Assembly: GCA_039925865.1 (NCBI GenBank)
Contig: JBDSYA010000152.1
Coordinates: forward strand, 1 to 8,860
Origin: JBDSYA01 sp039925865
Lineage (GTDB): Bacteria; Bacteroidota; Ignavibacteria; Tepidaquicellales; Tepidaquicellaceae
Direction of reading: 5' to 3'
DNA length: 8,860 bases
Below, piece by piece: positions 5,745 to 8,860 of this stretch; within the stretch, counting starts at the first letter, position 1; every line of letters begins with the position of its first letter. A model generated the notes under the pieces. That model did no database searches and was not told where the DNA came from. It saw only the letters and a list, made by a program, of their open reading frames with translations. The position numbers were made by a program, and so were the translations under genes.

Positions 5745-6347
5745 ATGAACGAAAATTTACAGATAAGGACATTTAAAAAAACCGGCCATATTGAAGTAAT
5801 TTGCGGCAGCATGTTTTCCGGTAAAACAGAAGAACTCATAAGAAGAATTAGAAGAGCAGAAATTGCAAAGCAAAGAGTAAAAGTTTTCAAACCTGCAATC
5901 GACAACAGGTACAGTGAATTTGAAATTGTGTCGCATAACGAACAATCATATCCTTCAGTGGTTGTAACTGAGGCTGAAGAAGTTTTGGAGAAGAGCTTTG
6001 ATGTAGAAGTAATCGGCATTGATGAAGCGCAATTTTTTGATAACAGTCTTATTGAAATATGTCAGCAATTAGCTGATTCAGGAAAAAGGGTGATTGTCGC
6101 CGGGCTGGACCAGGATTACAGAGCTTTGCCTTTTGAGCCAATGCCTCAGCTGCTGTCGATAGCTGAATATATCACAAAGACGCTGGCTGTGTGTGTAATC
6201 TGCGGCGCTCCTGCAAACAGGACTCAAAGAATTACTGACAGCACTGAAAAAATACTTGTTGGCGCAATCAACCATTACGAAGCGAGATGCAGGCTTCATC
6301 ATGTGATAAATATAGAAACAGATAAAGCGTTTTCAACCGTAAAATAA
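5745..6347 (+). CDS. tdk: thymidine kinase (type II, zinc-containing)
   Basis: Phosphorylates thymidine and deoxyuridine to dTMP and dUMP using ATP, in the cytoplasm; normally inhibited by dTTP. Landmarks: P-loop GSMFSGKT (21-28), IDEAQFF (92-98) with the presumed catalytic base E94, AGLDQDYRALPF (119-130), a zinc-binding domain with C150 and C153 (CVIC) and C182 and H185 (CRLH), and a lasso-loop region VGAINHYEARC (172-182). The length of 200 residues is typical. The ATG at 5745 comes 7 bases after the cdd stop, with no Shine-Dalgarno sequence, and the lipoprotein gene follows after 24 bases, so the three genes likely share one mRNA. Cdd makes deoxyuridine, which this kinase can use, so the two neighbours form consecutive steps. 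Confidence 0.96.
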   Translation: MNENLQIRTFKKTGHIEVICGSMFSGKTEELIRRIRRAEIAKQRVKVFKPAIDNRYSEFEIVSHNEQSYPSVVVTEAEEVLEKSFDVEVIGIDEAQFFDNSLIEICQQLADSGKRVIVAGLDQDYRALPFEPMPQLLSIAEYITKTLAVCVICGAPANRTQRITDSTEKILVGAINHYEARCRLHHVINIETDKAFSTVK

Positions 6348-6371
6348 ATTTCAAAATTTAACTTCTATTAA

Positions 6372-7406
6372 ATGAAAAAGAATTTTTACTCCGTCATTTT
6401 ATTTTGTACTTTTTTTATATCACTAATATTTAATTCTTGCGGGAAAAAAGAATCGGCAGATATTCATAAAGATAATAAAGTCCCTATGAAAGTCGGATTA
6501 GTATTTGATATAGGAGGTCGGGGCGATAAATCTTTTAATGATGCTGCTTATAAGGGTCTTGAGATGGCAAAAGAAAAGCTCGGGATAGATTTTGAAGTGA
6601 TCGATCCGGGAGACGGGTCTGACAGGGAATCTGCTTTAAGAAATCTTGCCAGCAAGAAAGATATCGGTCTGATATTCGGCGTCGGTTTTATATTTACCGA
6701 TGACATCAATAATATTGCAAAAGAATTTCCCGGCAAGAAATTTGCATGTGTTGATTATTCTGTTGATCCTTCAAAAGTTATCGCTCCGAATATTGAAGCT
6801 ATAGAATTCAAAGAGGAAGAAGGTTCTTTTTTGGTTGGAGCTCTTGCGGCTTTATTGACTAAAAACAATAAGGTAGGTTTTATTGGCGGAATGGAATCCT
6901 CTTTAATTAGAAAATTTGAATCAGGATATAAACAGGGAGTTAAATTTGCCAAACCTGATTGTCAGCTTTTATCGGGATATGTAAGTGTTTCTCCTGACGG
7001 ATTTAAAAATCCGGGAAAAGCAAAAGAGATTGCATTGAGCCAATATGCTAACGGTGCCGATATTATTTATCATGCTTCAGGTTTATCGGGGTTAGGATTG
7101 TTTGAAGCTGCTCGTGAAAAATCAAAGCTTGCAATTGGTGTTGACATGGACCAGTTTAAGGAAGCTCCCGGATTTATACTATCAAGTATGGTAAAACAGG
7201 TTGACCAAGCAGTATTCAAAACAATTCAGGATTTCAAAGAAAATAAATTTACCGGCGGGATAAAAACACTTGGCCTAAAAGACAACGGTATTAGCTATGT
7301 TTACGATGATAATAATAAAAATTTAATACCGGCTGAAGTTAAAGCTAAAGTTGATGAAATGAGAAACAAATTAATCAATGGCGAGATCATAATTGACCTG
7401 AAATAA
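6372..7406 (+). CDS. BMP/PnrA-family nucleoside-binding lipoprotein
   Basis: Substrate-binding protein of the basic membrane protein (BMP) family, whose characterised members such as Treponema PnrA bind nucleosides for ABC transporters. Residues 1-22 form a signal peptide (MKKN, hydrophobic core, then IFNSC); C23 is the probable lipidated residue, so the protein should be membrane-anchored outside the cytoplasm. Family motifs include KVGLVFDIGGRGDKSFND (40-57), GVGFIFTD (103-110), EEEGSFLVGALAALL (148-162), KVGFIGG (167-173), HASGLSGLGLFEAA (234-247) and IGVDMDQ (255-261). The position after cdd and tdk supports a nucleoside ligand, though the exact one is not determinable. No permease or ATPase gene is in the window. 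Its stop codon directly abuts the stop of the convergent SprA-like gene. Confidence 0.92.
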   Translation: MKKNFYSVILFCTFFISLIFNSCGKKESADIHKDNKVPMKVGLVFDIGGRGDKSFNDAAYKGLEMAKEKLGIDFEVIDPGDGSDRESALRNLASKKDIGLIFGVGFIFTDDINNIAKEFPGKKFACVDYSVDPSKVIAPNIEAIEFKEEEGSFLVGALAALLTKNNKVGFIGGMESSLIRKFESGYKQGVKFAKPDCQLLSGYVSVSPDGFKNPGKAKEIALSQYANGADIIYHASGLSGLGLFEAAREKSKLAIGVDMDQFKEAPGFILSSMVKQVDQAVFKTIQDFKENKFTGGIKTLGLKDNGISYVYDDNNKNLIPAEVKAKVDEMRNKLINGEIIIDLK

Positions 7407-7422
7407 TTACTGAATAGTAATT
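7405..7422. terminator. weak bidirectional hairpin at the junction of convergent stop codons
   Basis: AATTACT (7405-7411) and AGTAATT (7416-7422) are a perfect 7-bp inverted repeat around a GAAT loop. It covers the end of the lipoprotein stop codon and the last codons and stop of the SprA-like gene. The stem has only one G:C pair and no T tract follows on either strand, so it is a poor intrinsic terminator. It is the only candidate at this junction, where the intergenic distance is zero. Confidence 0.25.
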
Positions 7423-8860
7423 CGTATATTTAAACCGCCTTCATTAGTAGAACGGGGGACAGTTGTAACAGTTTGTCCTGTGGGCTGAGTTTTTATATAT
7501 TTGTAAAAAAGCTGCATAGAAACTTTAGAGCTCAGAGAATATTGTACAGTGGGATTTATTGTTGTTATGGAAGATCCGTTTCCAAATACAGGAACGCGGA
7601 AACCTGTTCCAAACTCATAGTTGATAGGCTCATTTGTCGTCTTTGAAATTGTAAGAGCAAATGCAATATCGTTTTGCAATGATAATCCAAAGAAAGGAAT
7701 ACTGAATCCTGCCTTACTGAAATTAGCATTTACACTCCATTCATTAGTATTAATTGTTTGAATAGAAGCACCTATAGGATTTAATGTATTTGTAGTACTT
7801 GTATTTAGCCTGAAAGCCGATGTTAAATTTCCTCCAAGAACTTCCTTAAAACTAAAATTCAAACCAACCAAAGGACTGAATGCCTGCGTAACGGATTGTG
7901 AATTTGGTATATCGTATCTATTAATATCGATCAGCCTGCTTTCCCGGTATTCAGAGATAAAGCTGTTGTCAAGTGTAACTGAATTTGCAAATTGTGAAAA
8001 GAACGGAAATTTTTCCAGTCCTGAAACCGTCAAAGACCAGTTTGGAAATGGGATCGAGCCAATGTCACTTTTAAAAGAGTTTGTAAGATCTCTTCTGCTC
8101 TGTGCAGGATTACGAATATCATAAGCAAAATTAAATTTATCAACATTTCCTGCAAAGAACATTGTGTTTCCGCTGACTATTGAGCTCGTCTTACTGGTTG
8201 GATTACCTATTTCTCCCAGTGAATTAGAAGTATAGAAAAGATCATTGGAAAATCCCCAGCTGGTTTTGAAGTTCAGAGACATTGATATTGCTTCAGGGAA
8301 TAATGGATTAATAGTACTTTGAAAGGACAATTCATTACCTTCAATATATTTATCAGCAAGAGTCAGATTTGGAGCCCTCACTCCGGGATACTGGCTGAAG
8401 CCAAGCTGATATAATCTTGATGGTCCAAAATTTTCTTTTGTAGTCGGATAAAACCAAAAGTTACCGAAGCCAGGCAGACCTGTAACACCGCCGTTGGCTA
8501 CAGTATTATTCTGAGTATATGTAACATTTATATCAGCCGGAAAGAAAGTTGTAAACAATTTAAGAACATCACCTATAGTTTGCTTATTTCCTTTAGGATC
8601 TGTGACAGTATCTTTTGCAACACCATTTGCCCGGAGTTTGCTATCAGGTGTTCCTCCGAAAATATTAAAAATTTCTCTCAGTTTTAAATTTGCAGTAGAT
8701 GAAATTGAATTTGTAAATCCAGTGCTATAGCCGACATTTTGTACCTGATTTGGATTTACCCATCCATATCTTACATTATAATTTCCTCCGAAGGTCAGAA
8801 ATTTATCTATGAAAGGAAAATTAAATTTAGGATTTATTGTAACGGTCTGAACATAATCGA
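7407..8860 (-). CDS. sprA: SprA-like outer-membrane protein, C-terminal 483 residues (5' end outside window)
   Basis: SprA is the very large outer-membrane beta-barrel that forms the type IX secretion channel in Bacteroidota and is needed for gliding in flavobacteria. The frame is open without a stop from the right window edge (first full codon at 8858-8856) to TAA at 7409-7407, so only the C-terminal part is present. The sequence is rich in Asn, Ser, Thr, Phe and Gly, with alternating polar and hydrophobic stretches as in barrel strands. Family-like blocks, judged from memory, are TFFPADINVTYTQNN followed by GLPGFG, FPNWSLTVSGLEKFPFF, AFSPLVGLNFSFKEVLGGNL and LSLQNDIAFALTISKTTNEP. A start at the TTG in 8558-8556 would be an artefact, because coding continues upstream. 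Another large barrel protein is the main alternative. No other type IX gene is in view. Confidence 0.77.
   Translation of the reverse strand, partial: DYVQTVTINPKFNFPFIDKFLTFGGNYNVRYGWVNPNQVQNVGYSTGFTNSISSTANLKLREIFNIFGGTPDSKLRANGVAKDTVTDPKGNKQTIGDVLKLFTTFFPADINVTYTQNNTVANGGVTGLPGFGNFWFYPTTKENFGPSRLYQLGFSQYPGVRAPNLTLADKYIEGNELSFQSTINPLFPEAISMSLNFKTSWGFSNDLFYTSNSLGEIGNPTSKTSSIVSGNTMFFAGNVDKFNFAYDIRNPAQSRRDLTNSFKSDIGSIPFPNWSLTVSGLEKFPFFSQFANSVTLDNSFISEYRESRLIDINRYDIPNSQSVTQAFSPLVGLNFSFKEVLGGNLTSAFRLNTSTTNTLNPIGASIQTINTNEWSVNANFSKAGFSIPFFGLSLQNDIAFALTISKTTNEPINYEFGTGFRVPVFGNGSSITTINPTVQYSLSSKVSMQLFYKYIKTQPTGQTVTTVPRSTNEGGLNIRITIQ

Noticed and set aside
5738..6302. Minus-strand open frames opposite tdk
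   Set aside because: They are covered by a full-length thymidine kinase with all its motifs, and their translations show no coherent domain. The same holds for minus-strand frames opposite rplS, the first GT9 gene and the lipoprotein gene.

Overview
The window is AT-rich bacterial chromosome with tightly packed genes. It looks like core-genome DNA from the Bacteroidota/Ignavibacteriota (FCB) side of the tree. Three things point there: the end of a SprA-type outer-membrane protein (the type IX secretion channel family) at the right edge, a leucine dehydrogenase, and start codons that mostly lack a Shine-Dalgarno sequence. I cannot name a genus. I see no tRNA, rRNA, mobile element, phage gene or CRISPR array, and no gap between genes longer than 300 bases.

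Layout. (1) Positions 1-924, + strand: the 3' end of trmD, then rplS (ribosomal protein L19 with an acidic/basic tail), closed by a clear intrinsic terminator. This is the usual bacterial trmD-rplS order. (2) 933-2742, + strand: a deoxynucleoside kinase overlapping a GT9-family glycosyltransferase that has Asn where the family has its catalytic Asp. (3) 5253-2746, - strand: a second GT9 glycosyltransferase with an intact motif, leucine dehydrogenase, and a 55-residue single-span membrane protein, spaced by only 22-23 bases. (4) 5300-7406, + strand: cytidine deaminase, thymidine kinase and a BMP/PnrA-type nucleoside-binding lipoprotein. (5) 8860-7407, - strand: the C-terminal 483 residues of the SprA-like protein, whose stop codon touches the stop codon of the lipoprotein gene.

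How the genes fit together. The deoxynucleoside kinase, cytidine deaminase, thymidine kinase and BMP lipoprotein form a nucleoside capture and salvage set. The lipoprotein would bind nucleosides outside the inner membrane, Cdd would convert (deoxy)cytidine to (deoxy)uridine, and the two kinases would trap deoxynucleosides as monophosphates. The ABC permease and ATPase that a BMP protein normally serves are not in the window. The two GT9 enzymes suggest surface glycan synthesis, and leucine dehydrogenase links to branched-chain amino acid metabolism.

The most interesting structure is in the short divergent region between the second GT9 gene and cdd. A 9-base motif (TATATTATC / GATAATATA) occurs three times within 57 bases in alternating orientation, and it also bears on where cdd starts. 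No clearly new defence or mobile system is visible.
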